Part shown: piece after piece, positions 22,181 to 33,108 of the stretch
How the letters are laid out: the number at the start of each line of letters is the position of its first letter
Numbering within the stretch: the stretch's first letter is position 1
Source of the DNA: Favolaschia claudopus
Lineage: Eukaryota > Basidiomycota > Agaricomycetes > Agaricales > Mycenaceae
NCBI GenBank assembly: GCA_037176885.1
Contig: JAWWNJ010000093.1
Location: 682,001-746,000, forward strand
DNA: 64,000 bases
Direction: 5' to 3'
Position numbers and translations under genes: made by a program
The notes under the pieces: generated by a model
The model's input: only the letters and a program-made list of their open reading frames with translations
What the model was told of the DNA's origin: nothing
The model's database searches: none

Positions 22181-23427
22181 TGTAAGGGCAACAGCTGCCA
22201 GGGCCTGAGGCCCGAGGTACTCAAGAGTCCAACAAGCACTGAGCAGAGGGAGAATCCTTAGGAGACTAGCTACAACAAGAGGAAGAGTGTCTACTCACCT
22301 GGGCAGAGGGAGAATCCTTAGAGAACAGAGTAAGGAGTCTCCATGCCCAGGCGTCACAGTAAAAGGGCGTGTGACGCGTGACTTCTCACGGGGCGTGGGA
22401 ACTATGTAGTAGCACAGCATCTATGATGTGATATCAATGATCAGATGATCCAACAGTAGCAGGGAGCCAGGGATATGCCCAGATGGGGGAGGATCACAAT
22501 ACTGGTCCAGAGATCGTAGACCAACGAAGGCCCGGAGATACCCTGTGGTCCGGGGGAGCGTGGGAAGCCGGGCCGCGGGCCGGAGGTCCGGACGACCAGA
22601 GCTCGGGGTACCAGAGCTCTCGGAGGGCTAGAAGTCTGACCGGAAGACCAGTAGGGAACCGGGTTGCGCTGAGCACTAGCTGTAGGAGCGCAGGGTCGAC
22701 AGGAGTCTGTCGAGGGGGGGAACAGGGGCATACTGTACGTAAGGACAGCATGTGGCATGGGCCTCTACGGCAATAGGCCATGCACAGGGAACGGGGGTCG
22801 GAAGGAGGAAAGATGTGACGAAGGGGGAAGTCTGGAGGGAGTAGCGTTCCCAAGAAGGACGGAGTGATGCAAGGAATAGCGGAGCGGGTCGGGGAAGCGG
22901 GGGGTTCCCCTGACACAAAGCAAGGGGGTGCGAAGAATACAAAAAAATACCTAGACCCGTTTTTTCTTTTACGAACCTTTTGGCCGGAACCACCCTACCA
23001 CGTAAGCATTACGTAACGTCCTAATAAGGAATTTACGATCAGAAACACTCATTTGGCACGGAGTTTTAGCCTCAAACCTGGTAGAGCTCCTCTGCATGGT
23101 GTTATATGAAGTCAATCCTTACTTTACAGGCGAAAAATCAGCACTTACAGGTTCAACATATATTGGTGGCGACCTTGCCAAACACAGCCAACTTGATGGC
23201 TGATCCTTCCCAATCCGGAGGATTCGTTCGAGCAAGCTTCTGGCGGCTCGCGAGGGGTCAAAACTCTTTGTTCATATCGTTAACATGGTTTTCAGCTGGT
23301 TATACACCCTCTAGAACCCATTCCAGGGCCAAATATAAAAGGTCATTATTTTTTTTTACCCGACCTTTCGGCCGACCCACCCTCCCTAGCCGGTGTGCCG
23401 GCTTCTCCGGCCCGCACCCCCTTGACA
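22181..23427. mobile_element. Solo LTR, 1247 bp
   Basis: It begins TGTAAGGGCAACAG and ends CCCCCTTGACA, so it has TG...CA ends. It is flanked by the 5-bp duplication CAAAG (22176-22180, 23428-23432). No gag-pol lies inside. The sequence ACCTTTTGGCCGGAACCACC near 22974 recurs in diverged form as ACCTTTCGGCCGACCCACC near 23363. It interrupts the right TIR of MITE copy 3 and is therefore younger than it. Confidence 0.65.
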
Positions 23428-23659
23428 CAAAGTCTCTAATTTGCTTGCACAGTGGCTCGAGGAGTTGGATGGACACGATTGGTCGGAAGAAAGTATTCAC
23501 GCACTCCTCAATCCCAAGGACCCACAGCATGTTGCTCGGGCAGTGAACCTCCACTGCCTCATTGGAGACCTTCGGGACATTGATTCATCAGATTTCACAC
23601 CTTCCGAAAAAAATACCCATCGAGTGTTTTGTCTCCTCGGCGAAACATTTCATGCTCTA

Positions 23660-24643
23660 TGATGCGCATCGCTTAAACACCACCAAATAGGTCCCATCAT
23701 TGATGCGATCAATGATGTCTCAAATCGCCGGAGAGAATTTTTTTCAACATATATATTGTCTTTCAGCGTTGGGTGGAGGTCAGGGCCCCTTTGTCAAGCT
23801 TTTTCAGCCTTCAAGTATGTAGCAGACACACTATAGGCTACTAGAAGGACATTCAAAAATATTGTTCTTGCTTGACATGACCTAAATAGGGAGTGTTCCG
23901 TAAGTACACGTGACTGATTGATTGATTGCATCACTGATGTCTCAAATCCGCCTCAAGAAAAATATATTTATTGTGAGTTTTGAGCGGATGGAATATCCCT
24001 CTAGTCTAGTTTTGGTTGTCACGCGTTAGCCGTAGGTCACAGTTCGATCGTGAGGCTTGTTTTACACCGAAAACAGAGAAAGATGTGTAAAATTTCTGTC
24101 AGGACAGATACCTTGCCTTCCAAACTCAAACTTTGTCTCTTCACTTTTTTTCTTTCTTGTCGTGGCAGCATCGAGGAGAGGAAATCAAAGCTCGACATTT
24201 TCGGACAAGCAGCACAGCCACAATTGAAGCAAGGCTCAAAATACCAAATCTTAGCGCCCAATGCTACTTTATGGTACCCAGAAAGCTTGAGGATACAGAA
24301 TTGACTACTTCAGCAGACCAAGACAATATGTAGCTTCCCCAGACGTTGCGCAAATTCAAGTAGGGGACTTCCATTTTGGGTCTTTCCTAATCCGGAACGC
24401 TGACCTACGGCTAATGGGTGACATGTGGAATCAGACCCTATATCAGGTTATTTTTCCCGTCCCAAAATTCTAAAAAAAATAACCTCGGGATATAGGGTCT
24501 GACTAGGGAGACTAATATCCCTCTAGGGGGTTTACTCTACTACCTAATCGAAGTGTTTTGGCCAGAGGATCAGTCGTGGGAAGCTTCTGATCAGGTGCTA
24601 TAAATTTTGTTCTTGTTTGGTGGTGTTTAAGCGATGCGCACCA
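23660..24643. mobile_element. TIR element 'TGGTGCGCATCG', copy 2, 984 bp
   Basis: Ends TGATGCGCATCGCTTAAACA and the complement of TGGTGCGCATCGCTTAAACA, flanked by TA (23658-23659, 24644-24645). It splits gene A between FHAL and TEAFINPTL, which rejoin in frame. Inside is a 72-bp hairpin (24431-24502). No transposase seen. Confidence 0.75.
24431..24502. repeat. 72-bp hairpin foldback
   Basis: TCAGACCCTATATC at the left pairs with GATATAGGGTCTGA at the right. GGTTATTTTT / AAAAAATAACC extends the stem, with a short loop. It lies inside the 23660 element. Confidence 0.65.
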
Positions 24644-26171
24644 TAACTGAAGCGTTCATCAACCCGACGCTCTCTCTGTCGGACCAATTGACTCTCCCTG
24701 TCAAATTTGCGCATCTCGCTTACGCTCTATTCCTCAAACATGGAAGTGATTTCCTTCCTAATCAACTCTACGGCGACCTTCAGTGCATGGTCAAAAATCT
24801 GATATTCAAAATTGCTCACACCCAAAAATTGAATCCAATGCTCAAAATGTTCCTGTGCCTCCTCGGGGATGATGTCCTCTTTGGCCGCTGTAGAATGATA
24901 GGTGGCCATTCGCCAAACATGTCAGTCGATGCGGAGTTGCGATGCGTATGGATGAAATATTCCGCCGGTATCCCGAATTGGAGCAGCATCCTCGGCGCCT
25001 CAACTTTAGGCGCAGCCGTGATTTTGACCATATTGCACCACGTAACTGCACTGGGGATCTGACGGCAGGCTCTTGCGACATAGCGGCTTGTTACAAGGCT
25101 GGCCGAGAGGCGGCTTGCCGTATATTAGAAGAGTTTGGTTGTGCGGTTAATTTTCAAGAGTTGTTCAAGAAAGAGGATGTAGATCTGATGCGCCCCCATG
25201 GAGGAAAGTACCCCGGTCTATCGAAGGAAGTAGATCGCTCTGTAGCGGATGCTACCGAGGCACAGTTACTTCCTTCGGAAGAAGATGCCATTGAGGACTC
25301 GTTTGATTTCGAGTCCATCGATCCGGCTCGCATACTGTCCTTCGATGCGGACGCTGTGCTTGCTGCAGAGCAAAAGGCATCCGATGAGATAGATTTGAAT
25401 CCACATTCAGTTTGGATGCAACTGGGCGATGAGGGTCGAAAGCCCGTTCACAAAGCATCAATAATTCGTACCATGATGGATCCGGGAGTGGACATTGACC
25501 GCGCAAAGAGTCATGGCCGATTGCTCCGCATCCGAAGATTTTCTATTGGTGGTGCCAGGGCGTCTCTGGCACTCCTCCGCGCAGTACCGCTTGGGTCGTC
25601 GTACGACGGATGCTGTACGGGCGGCAACTTGTCCGCCCATGCGACGCCACCTGCTCATCCCTCTCCCGACCACCGTGGCGCAGCGCATAGGGCGAGTCCA
25701 GTGCTCGTCCTCTACCTCAGCGACTTCAAGATCTATCGGCCATTCTCTCACGAACGGCATACCGCTACTGCAAGTGCTGCTCTCAAACTTCAAACATTCC
25801 TTCAATCCCAGTCTTCATCGCGTGTTGGCATCCAACCTTCTTCACTTGAATCAATCAACGCTTCATCAACCTTGACAACCCGATTCGGCGTCGTTTTTCA
25901 CTTGCCCCCGCTTTCTCCTCCCGACCCGCGTCTCAGATTCCTCTATTCGTCAGAACTTTGATTTCACTCGCTTGATCAAATTCACCTCGGGTATCCTTCC
26001 AGGCAGAGGCACCGCGACGCTCACTACACTCCCCTCCAAGATTTTTGATTTGTCTGTCGCAGGCAACGCCTCTTCAACACGCCCTCTGCAACGTAAATTT
26101 TTCGACAAAGCACCACAAAGTGCCTCGTCTTATCACCAATGCATTCCTGATCCCTCTGCACTGAGGAAGTA

Positions 26172-26987
26172 GAACCCCCTGACTTTCCCATAGCTGGACC
26201 ATGAAATCCACGATTCACTGAATTTTGCAGTGAAATCATGTTCATGGGGTTGCAGATTCACATGGCCGAGTCACAGAGTTGGTAGAGGCCCCCTTCAACT
26301 ACATGAATTTCATATTGGTATGCAATGAATGAAAGTCGGGGATTTTATGCCATTGAACCCGTGTATGAACTCCATGAAATTCACTTGAAGAGTATGTGAG
26401 GTAACTTGTGTGAAAATTGTAGAAATAGTTGATTCCCAGCCTGGGGCACACATCTTGGAATCCACTGTCGAATTCCATGATTTTCATGGGGTTAAAGGTG
26501 CCTCGACCAAGGTACATCATTCAGGTCACCAGTACTGGATGCGCACAACTTACTTTAAGTTTCTCATTGTTGAAAAGTATTGCATAAACTTCATACCATA
26601 AATGCATAGATAAATGCATAGATAAGTATTAGTGTAGTAAGTGAACGCATGATGTAACATAAGGATGTTGACTGTACAAGAGGTTGGAACTTGGTCCAAG
26701 CAAGAAGATTTTTACCTATTTTTGCCCCGATTTTCATACACTCTTAGGGTGAAATTCATGTGCTTTTGGAGGGAATCTGAGCATAGTGAAACTCAATTCA
26801 CTTGAATCCTGAATGGTATCCACCGCAAAACTATATGGAAAAACATGATGGAATGTTCCACTCACATAGTCGGACCCAGTGAAAATTTCTAGGTGAAATT
26901 CACAAGCTCTCAGTGGAATTCATGGCATTTTGCTGCGACTTTCCCTCCAAGATTGGATGGAAGAACTAAGGGAAAGTCAGGAGGTTC
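26172..26987. mobile_element. 816-bp TIR element 'GAACCCCCTGACTTTCCC'
   Basis: TIRs GAACCCCCTGACTTTCCC and the complement of GAACCTCCTGACTTTCCC, with TA on both sides (26170-26171, 26988-26989). Subterminal zones are rich in TGAAATTCA/TTCACTTGAA-type words. No transposase. Confidence 0.65.
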
Positions 26988-27382
26988 TACGACCACAGTG
27001 TCTGCCTACTTACTCCCCTTTTCCTATCCGCCGCAATCTCGACTCTCCCTTGCTTTTTTCTGGCGTCGGATCGTCTATTATATACATGTAGTACTTACTC
27101 CCGTTTCAATATTATTTTGCATTTTATTGTGTATGCTTCGACCCACTTTGACCACTTTGAACACTAGACTATGGCTACTTTGACCAACTCTGGGTGTCTA
27201 TGAATCTGATGACGGTGCACCCAGGTTTCTATGTAGCTCGGTCCTCCGCTATGACGTCTTTGACGTCTATGGGGTGCTATGGCGGTCTCTGGCGGTCTTT
27301 GGCGCAGTTTCAGTTTTTCCTGATGTGATAGCTGGGACCGCACGAAACCAACCAATATTCGCAGAATGCCTCGAACGAAGAC

Positions 27383-28562
27383 TTGTTTAAAACTCAGGGT
27401 CTATTTGCCGCCTTGGTTTGTGTGAATAAAACTCAGGTGTCACTCGCAATTCTTCAATGTGTAGGCCTCAAGACTACTCGTACAAATCCCCCTACATATT
27501 TTGATTCCGCTCCGACCGCCGACTTACCTTTGGCAAGCTCAAAGTATGAAGTCACAGGGCAGATATTGGCCTTGAAATCCTTCCTGAATCAATCACAGAA
27601 CTTGTCGTGGGCGTGGACCGATGGTTACGTCGCTTTCAATGCCGCCAAAGCAAAGCAGACCCAAACCATCAATCCAATCGCACGTAGGCGGCAATTGACC
27701 ATTGCCTTCGACAGCCGACTTGTTTTACCTCTTCACGGCCAAGATTTGACTCCAGTACAGCTCGAAAGCTTGCCAGATGTTATTTCTGCAGCTGCATCCC
27801 CAAGAGTCGGCTCCGCTTAGACTTTTACAGATGTACAACTCGCTCAAATAAAACAAAAATTGATGCTTCAGGTCGTGGACGAAGAAGTGCGAGAAAAGAT
27901 CCCACTCTATGGTCAAGTCACAGAGGGTGCCTTTCCATACGAAGCAACGAAAACCCACGGTAATTTGATGTTACCATTGTCGATTCGACGCAACAAGAAT
28001 TGGAGCTCATACAAGCAATCTCAGGTCCCAACAATCGGGTTGTTACTCGAGTACTGCACTGTCTGGAATCCGTGAAACCGCCCACTCCGAAGGACGGCCG
28101 CAGAAATTGCCTGATCTGCAACAAAAGTGTTCCAGGTCCAGAACGCCAAAGTTATATGGGAAAGGATATCTATCTCAAGCGCGAAGGTATCAGGGAAAAC
28201 AACCTTTTGTTGCAGGTATGCATGGCATTGAAAAATCAGAAAACAATTCATAGTATTTGAAAGGTTGGAGCGGAGTACCCTTGTGGGTTTTGTGGGCGAT
28301 GTACCGCCACAAGCGGGTGTACTATCAGCATTGCAGGCGGGAAAGCTGTATCCTCATGTGCAGAGGCATACGCTTTCCGGATTTGCGATGCCGCAAAGTC
28401 ATCTACCTCCAAACCGTGCACCAACGTGCCGATTCGGTGCACACTATGCAACGAAACTCACTGGAAATACAACTTCCCCCGCCATCTCGAGGAGAAACAT
28501 CCAAAATGTATGGCGGTCAAAGTGCGGCGGCTTTCGGCCGACTCGCGGGAACCTCCGATGAA
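27383..28562 (+). pseudogene. Zinc-finger-rich agaricomycete repeat-family protein, partial
   Basis: Piece 1 (about 27470-27818) reads YFDSAPTADLPLASSKYEV, LSWAWTDGYVAFNAAKAKQT and ARRRQLTIAFDSRLVLPLHG. Piece 2 (27961-28217) has NCLICNKSVPGPERQSYMG. After a GT-AG intron (28218-28262) piece 3 has EYPCGFCGR, KPCTNVPIRCTLC and a C2H2-like CTLCNETHWKYNFPRHLEEKH. The CxxC pairs and the WKYN-HL--H block suggest several zinc sites. I remember this layout as an uncharacterised repeated family in agaricomycetes, possibly element-borne. Stops between pieces 1 and 2 and the abrupt end at 28562, before AT-rich repeat sequence, suggest decay or truncation. Confidence 0.55.
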
Positions 28563-28659
28563 GGTCCTCCTCAGGTTCAAACTTTTTTTTATATTTTGGC
28601 GAAGTGTCATTATTTATGAAAATTGCAATAATCAAAACCCAATATATCACGGTTTTGCG

Positions 28660-29350
28660 CGTATATAGTGCGAGTTGGTGGAAAAATATCCCAGGTGGGG
28701 AGAAACCGATATCTGAGGTGAAGTGAGATATATGTAGAAGGTTGGAGGTCAGATATATATAAAGTTGAAGTTTGGATATATATCTCGGAGACAAAATATA
28801 TAGAAAGTGAGACTCACAAGGAAAATATATCGAAACTTGGGCAAGATATAGAAAGTGAGGCGTCTCGGGAAGATATTGTCGATATCCTCGTCTGGAGGCT
28901 GTGCTAACCCTAATGATCACTGTCCTGAATGGTCCATGTCCTGTCCTCCGTGTCACAGATCACCGGCGCAGGTAGTAGGATCGGTCGGTGAAGGGACGTG
29001 GCGACGACAATGACATTGAAGACCACGGGCGTCGACACCACAACAATAAAGAGGGTTGAAAGTCATGAGATGAGAGCAGAGAGGCCAAATGAGCGTCAGT
29101 GACTCAGAGGTAGGAGCTTTTCAAGGAGTGAGAGAGAGACGAGAGAAGAGAAGAGAGAGAAAATGGGCTGATTGTTTGGCTTGTTCCTTATTTAAACAAA
29201 GGTGTCTGCTGTCGTTTGCCTGAGACTATGCTCGCCCGTTTGTAAATTAAATAAAACACATATCTCACAGCATTTGGCCACATATATCTAACAGCAAAGA
29301 AGATATATTTCATACACGTTTGCGTTACAAATTATATATTGTGAGAGGTA
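28660..29350. repeat. AT-rich stretch with GATATAT / ATATATC clusters
   Basis: GATATAT-type words are frequent at 28710-28880, and ATATATC/AGATATAT at 29260-29350. The two clusters flank a GC-richer middle, as in a degenerate element with subterminal repeats. Clear TIR ends were not found. Confidence 0.4.
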
Positions 29351-29567
29351 TCTATTTACTGGGGAAGGCAGAATCTGAAGTGTCGCAATGTATCTCCGGA
29401 GTCCGGGCGAAGAAAAAATATCTTCAGTTGTCTTCGGTAAACATTATCATATTTTGACTGATGAAAATCCCTTGACGCCGGTCGGTGCAGTGACCGACGC
29501 GGGTGACTGTCGTCCGAGCCAGTTGGCTGAGGGCTTTTGGTAGGGCGGGGCCGAGGTGAGCGAACTA

Positions 29568-30077
29568 GGGCCTTGTTTCTAATTCCCGGACCATTAATAA
29601 ACGGTTTTTTAAATTCGGTTTCCAAACAGGCCGTTTATAAACTTGTTTATAAACCGAACCCTAAAATTTCGCAAAATCAAGGTTTTCAACGCGAATTTTC
29701 GCCAAAATCTCCTCAGGGCTCCTCAATTAACACTCTACCAACACTCTACCATGAATTCGAAGGCTTTCACTGTCAATTCACAGCAGGCTACCGTATTGTT
29801 CCAAATTAGGAAACCATCTACCCCCCGAATATTAATTCTTGCAGACGATCTATGAGCAAATGGGTGCATGAATTAGCGATAGGAAGAGTATGATCTCCCC
29901 CCTTGAATATCATCACCCGGTTAGTCTCCTTTACTTCCTCAAAATGAGCAGAGTTTCTCTCACCTTACGTCAGCTAGAAGAATTAAAAACCGATGAAACT
30001 GGCCGAGCGTTCAAAAAACCGGTTTATAAACCAGTGTTTATAAACCGGTTTACAAACTGGATCAAAAAACAATGCCC
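29568..30077. mobile_element. 510-bp TIR element 'GGGCCTTGTTT'
   Basis: Left end GGGCCTTGTTTCTAATTCCC and right end AAAAAACAATGCCC, flanked by TA (29566-29567, 30078-30079). Both subterminal zones carry GTTTATAAAC palindromes (29630-29665, 30022-30052). Confidence 0.65.
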
Positions 30078-30235
30078 TAGAAGGCCTCAAATTCACCAAT
30101 CCTTGCAGCTTAGGTATATAAAGGGCTCTGGCTCCCATGTACCCTAGTGTTTTTATTATATATATATATAAGTATATGAATGAGATTACAAGGATATTAT
30201 GTCACAAAAAGAGAGGAAGAGTGAGAAGAGATGAG

Positions 30236-31016
30236 TTAAAGGTGCTGCAATGGAAACTGCGCGCTCACCACATTGAATGCAGTGGGTAGTGCAAGTGTTT
30301 TTATCCGCTCAATCGCGGGTCGAATGTGTTGTCGTCTGTCGTTGTAGATATTAACGAAGGTTGCCGTCGGAGTGCCAGGTTGGGCGACGTCGATGACTTG
30401 GATGTCTAGATCCTGTGCGATGTCGGAACGAAGGGTGACAGTGAAGTCCGGGCGGGGGCGGAAATAGGCCATTACCCTCGGAGCAGGGCTATCCGGAGGG
30501 ATGGCAGCCACCGGTAGGACGGGTGTCCATGCCGCGTGTCCGATGGGGCCGATGATAGCGTCGCCAGAGTCGTCGGTGCCTATTCTGGCCCAGCTTGGTT
30601 CTTGGAGGAAGAGAATGTCGAAGTCGAGGATGTTGCCGTTTAGAAGCGCGTGTGTGGTGGGTGGTTTTCTGTTCACGTTGATCTGTCCACAACGGATTGG
30701 TTCGGTGTATGTTGCGTGTCGGTTGAGAGGTCGCTGGAGGTGGGGTGTAGCGGGTTGTTCAGACATCGACATTGTGCCAGTTGCGGTCCGTCTCCTTGAG
30801 TGTGGCGATCACTGTTTCCCTTGATGATGCCTTGCCGCTAGCGGCGGCGTCGGCCAACATCCTGGTTAGCTCGCGGAAACGGTTCTGGTCAGCAATAATC
30901 GGTGCCGCGCGACGAGTCGGTCTCGAGCGACGGTTTGCGGTCGAGGACCATCCGTCGTCCTGGGTTGTTTGCGCGGCACGGTCGTTCGCACGAGCTGTTC
31001 CATCCCCGGCCCCCAA
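30236..31016 (-). pseudogene. LINE ORF1 tail and start of ORF2 endonuclease
   Basis: ORF1's tail (30759-31016) ends in RELTRMLADAAASGKASSRE and NWHNVDV. ORF2 starts at the ATG at 30772, overlapping the ORF1 stop by 14 bases. ORF2 reads INVNRKPPTTHALLN, FDILFLQEPSW, MAYFRPRPDFTVTLRSDI and ATFVNIYNDRR, an AP-type endonuclease of a Tad-like LINE. The catalytic GDFNxHH region is altered (VVSAQFPLQHL) just before the frame ends. No reverse transcriptase follows. Confidence 0.7.
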
Positions 31017-31809
31017 CTATCTTACGCGGCAGGACCCACCATCACCCCAACCTATAGGTCCCATCAGCCGGCACCAGCACCAGCACCAAAATCAACGACT
31101 CCCAAACCGACCGTCGACAGCCCACTCTCACCCCACCACCACTCCCGCCTTATCGTCCAAGTCCTCCCCGATGGGATACCACCTGATCAACGCCCCGACC
31201 AGCTCGCCCTCGTACGCGACATCAACAAACGCCTAACGGACAACAAAGTAGCGCTCACGGTTGTTTCCACCAAATGGAACGCGCATGGTAACTGCATATT
31301 GCTGACGCGTACAGACCAGACCGGAGCGGAACTAGCAAGACACGCCCACCTCTTCAAGGACCTCATTGCCAAGGATAAAGAGGTAATCGTTCGCGAAGAC
31401 CTAAAGTGGATTAAGTTTATAGTGCACGGCGTACGGACCGGTAGCCTCGACCTCATGGGCGCCCTCTACGACGCAAAAAACACTCGACGACGAACTCCGC
31501 GCCAACAACCCAATTTACGCCTCCCTAAAAATCGCCCAACAACCAAGATGGCTGCGCAGTAACGAGGAACTGGCCAACATGGCCCACTCCTCGATCGTCT
31601 TTGCGGTAGAAGAAGGGGAGCAGGCTTACCACCTGCTCCACAAAGTTAAGTTCCTAGCTGCGTTCGGCAGGAACGTCTCCGTCACCAAATACGCTGACAA
31701 ATCCCCAGTAGTGCAATGCAAGCGCTGCTGGGGTTACACTTACAACCACATCGCTAGCAAATGCGACGAACAAGCCAAGTGCCGCCTGTGCGGCCAAGAC
31801 CACCCGTCA
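31013..31809 (+). pseudogene. LINE ORF1, inverted relative to its neighbour
   Basis: The frame reads LSYAAGPTITPTY, RLIVQVLPDGIPPDQRPDQL (RNA-binding-like domain) and KWNAHGNCILLTRTDQTG. After a frame change near 31475 it reads SIVFAVEEGEQAYHLLHKVK. It ends in zinc knuckles CKRCWGYTYNHIASKC and CRLCGQDH. It runs head-to-head with the LINE piece at 30236-31016 and supplies the part of ORF1 that should precede it. It stops at 31809 where a small MITE starts. Confidence 0.7.
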
Positions 31810-31949
31810 TAACCCATAGGCGTCGGTTCAGCCCAAAACCTATGGGTTATGGCAGATTTATGGGTTATCCCACTCAGAAGTTGGTCAAAATTCTCCAAAA
31901 AAGTATGGGTTATGGGCGATTATCGGTTATGAGAGCTATGGGTTATGAC
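31808..31949. mobile_element. Short MITE with CATAACCCATAG ends
   Basis: CATAACCCATAG (31808-31819) pairs with CTATGGGTTATG (31938-31949). TATGGGTTATG is also repeated inside. It cuts the second zinc knuckle of LINE ORF1. Confidence 0.55.
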
Positions 31950-32359
31950 AGCTTTGACTGTATGTACATATGAGTGTTTTTGTAGCAAGCGCCCTCCCTT
32001 AACCACTGTGAACTTAAAAGGCTCCAAAAAGGAGTATGCAAGCTATTTATGTCGATTCCACACTCTAACTACTTACACCGGTTTGACGACGCAAGAAGGC
32101 ACTTGTCTCGCGGCAACCAATCCCAGGGTGTAGACACAATACATAGGGAATTTAGTATCTGTTTTCCCTTGAACCCGGCGCCAGACAACAGTAGGACGGA
32201 GATGCAGTGTGATGCATCCTGGACCACAGAAATACGCACACTGAGATTGGTTCACGAAATTGACTGTAGATCCAGATAAGTAGTGAAGGTCTGATGTTGG
32301 CTGAAAGGTTTTATCGTATGGTCGCACGCCCCCATAGCTGTAAACGTGTTGCGTTTGAC

Positions 32360-32414
32360 TATCGGTCGCATCATTGATGGGACCTGCTTGGTGGTGTTTA
32401 GGCCGAGCGCACCA
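32360..32414. mobile_element. Right end of a 'TGGTGCGCATCG' element
   Basis: GCATCATTGATGGGACCTG then TTGGTGGTGTTTAGGCCGAG and GCGCACCA, followed by TA (32415-32416). It matches the right ends of the copies at 23660 and 60500. The left end was not found. Confidence 0.55.
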
Positions 32415-33020
32415 TAGATATCCTGAGGGGCGGCAGGGGTTGCCATAGCAAGGGAGGTGTGAGGTCGATGGTTAATGAGTATTCGCGTAACTGATTGGCT
32501 GGTTGGGCTTGGAGCGGGCTTAACTTGAAATGAGGGTCAATGGTGATTCTATGAGTATAGTACGCGTCAACAGCGCTCACCAACGCTCGTTGGTCAAGTA
32601 GAATATCTCGAATGACGGGAAGATCCGCTGAACCGAACAGCTCATTGCCCTACGCACACCGTCGCACAGCATCAACTGGGATGAATGCAGGAATTTGTAG
32701 ATAATGAATGCACCAACCTGGTCCAAGCGATTTTCAATGGCGGCCAAGAAGTCGCCGCACACTTGTAATACTTGCCGTTGCTGAGCAGCTCACCCCCTCC
32801 CCGGACACGTCACGTGAATTTCCTTTTTCGGTGGCAGTTTCGTCTATGGAGTCATTGCTGGGGGAAAAATGCATAACTACCTCAGTTAACAGTTCAGATA
32901 GGGTAAATGAAGGTTTGAGAGCGAAAACAGCGACGATATGAAGGGTACAATGGTAAAATAGTGTCCGGGAGCGACAACATGGGCTGGTGATACAGCATAT
33001 GATTTTGCACATCCCATGGA
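32415..33020. other. No recognised gene
   Basis: Short open frames on both strands without motifs. Confidence 0.35.
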
Positions 33021-33108
33021 GGCGTTTGTCTAGTGGTTGCGGAGGTTGCCTGCATATCCTTCTGTTGTGCGGAATGCCCGGGGTTCGATTTTGGCAGGGC
33101 GTAGCAAA
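33021..33108 (+). repeat. tRNA-like SINE head
   Basis: TGTCTAGTGGTTGC is an A-box as in Glu/Gly/Asp tRNAs, and GGGGTTCGATTTTGGCAGGG contains a B-box. Acceptor arms do not pair, so it is a SINE promoter rather than a working tRNA gene. It shares its B-box context with 16415-16502. Confidence 0.5.

Larger units (their letters stand above)
21428..23436. mobile_element. MITE, family 'CTTTGCGG', copy 3, carrying two later insertions
   Basis: The left end GAGACTTTGCGGTAGCCACT follows TA (21426-21427). The right TIR is split: GCTTCCGCAAAG ends at 22180 and its last bases TCTC resume at 23433-23436, followed by TA (23437-23438). In between is a solo LTR (22181-23427). A second insertion (about 21496-22060) splits its middle relative to copy 2. 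Gene A joins in frame across it (VVINKN / NLLAQWLEEL). Confidence 0.75.
19241..25560 (+). pseudogene. 'Gene A': uncharacterised agaricomycete repeat-family gene, split by insertions
   Basis: Coding pieces run in order. 19241-19738 has a Cys cluster (STQCFGFAAAEGECCKPCRGL) and a coiled-coil-like end. 19989-20555 reads LSTLICDLGGGAALHALNKS and a GDGRLCYLEETD block. 20929-21425 reads VHAGKEFSVAALARHTETDN, LSPYGERTYGQIKSIATDGD and LYGMLGNLDGLNLWTGEHG. 23439-23657 reads DGHDWSEESIHALLNPKDP. 24646-25540 reads FLPNQLYGDLQCMVKNLIF, GRCRMIGGHSPN, DLMRPHGGKYPGLSKEVD and a final SHGRLLRIRRFSIGG. I recognise this as a long uncharacterised family repeated in agaricomycetes. Gene B (52721-56049) is a second member. 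Removing three of the TIR insertions restores the frame exactly (20558-20926, 21428-23436, 23660-24643). Separate indels near 20505, 24875 and 24940 mean it was already decaying or decayed later. Confidence 0.7.

Noticed and set aside
22441..22993. Pro-rich minus frames and mirrored plus frames inside the solo LTR
   Set aside because: Long frames on both strands are expected from the GC-rich LTR sequence and show no domains.
25600..26171. Further exons of gene A
   Set aside because: Frames stay open in places (for example 25972-26172), but I could not match them to gene B or to the family, so they are left out of the model.
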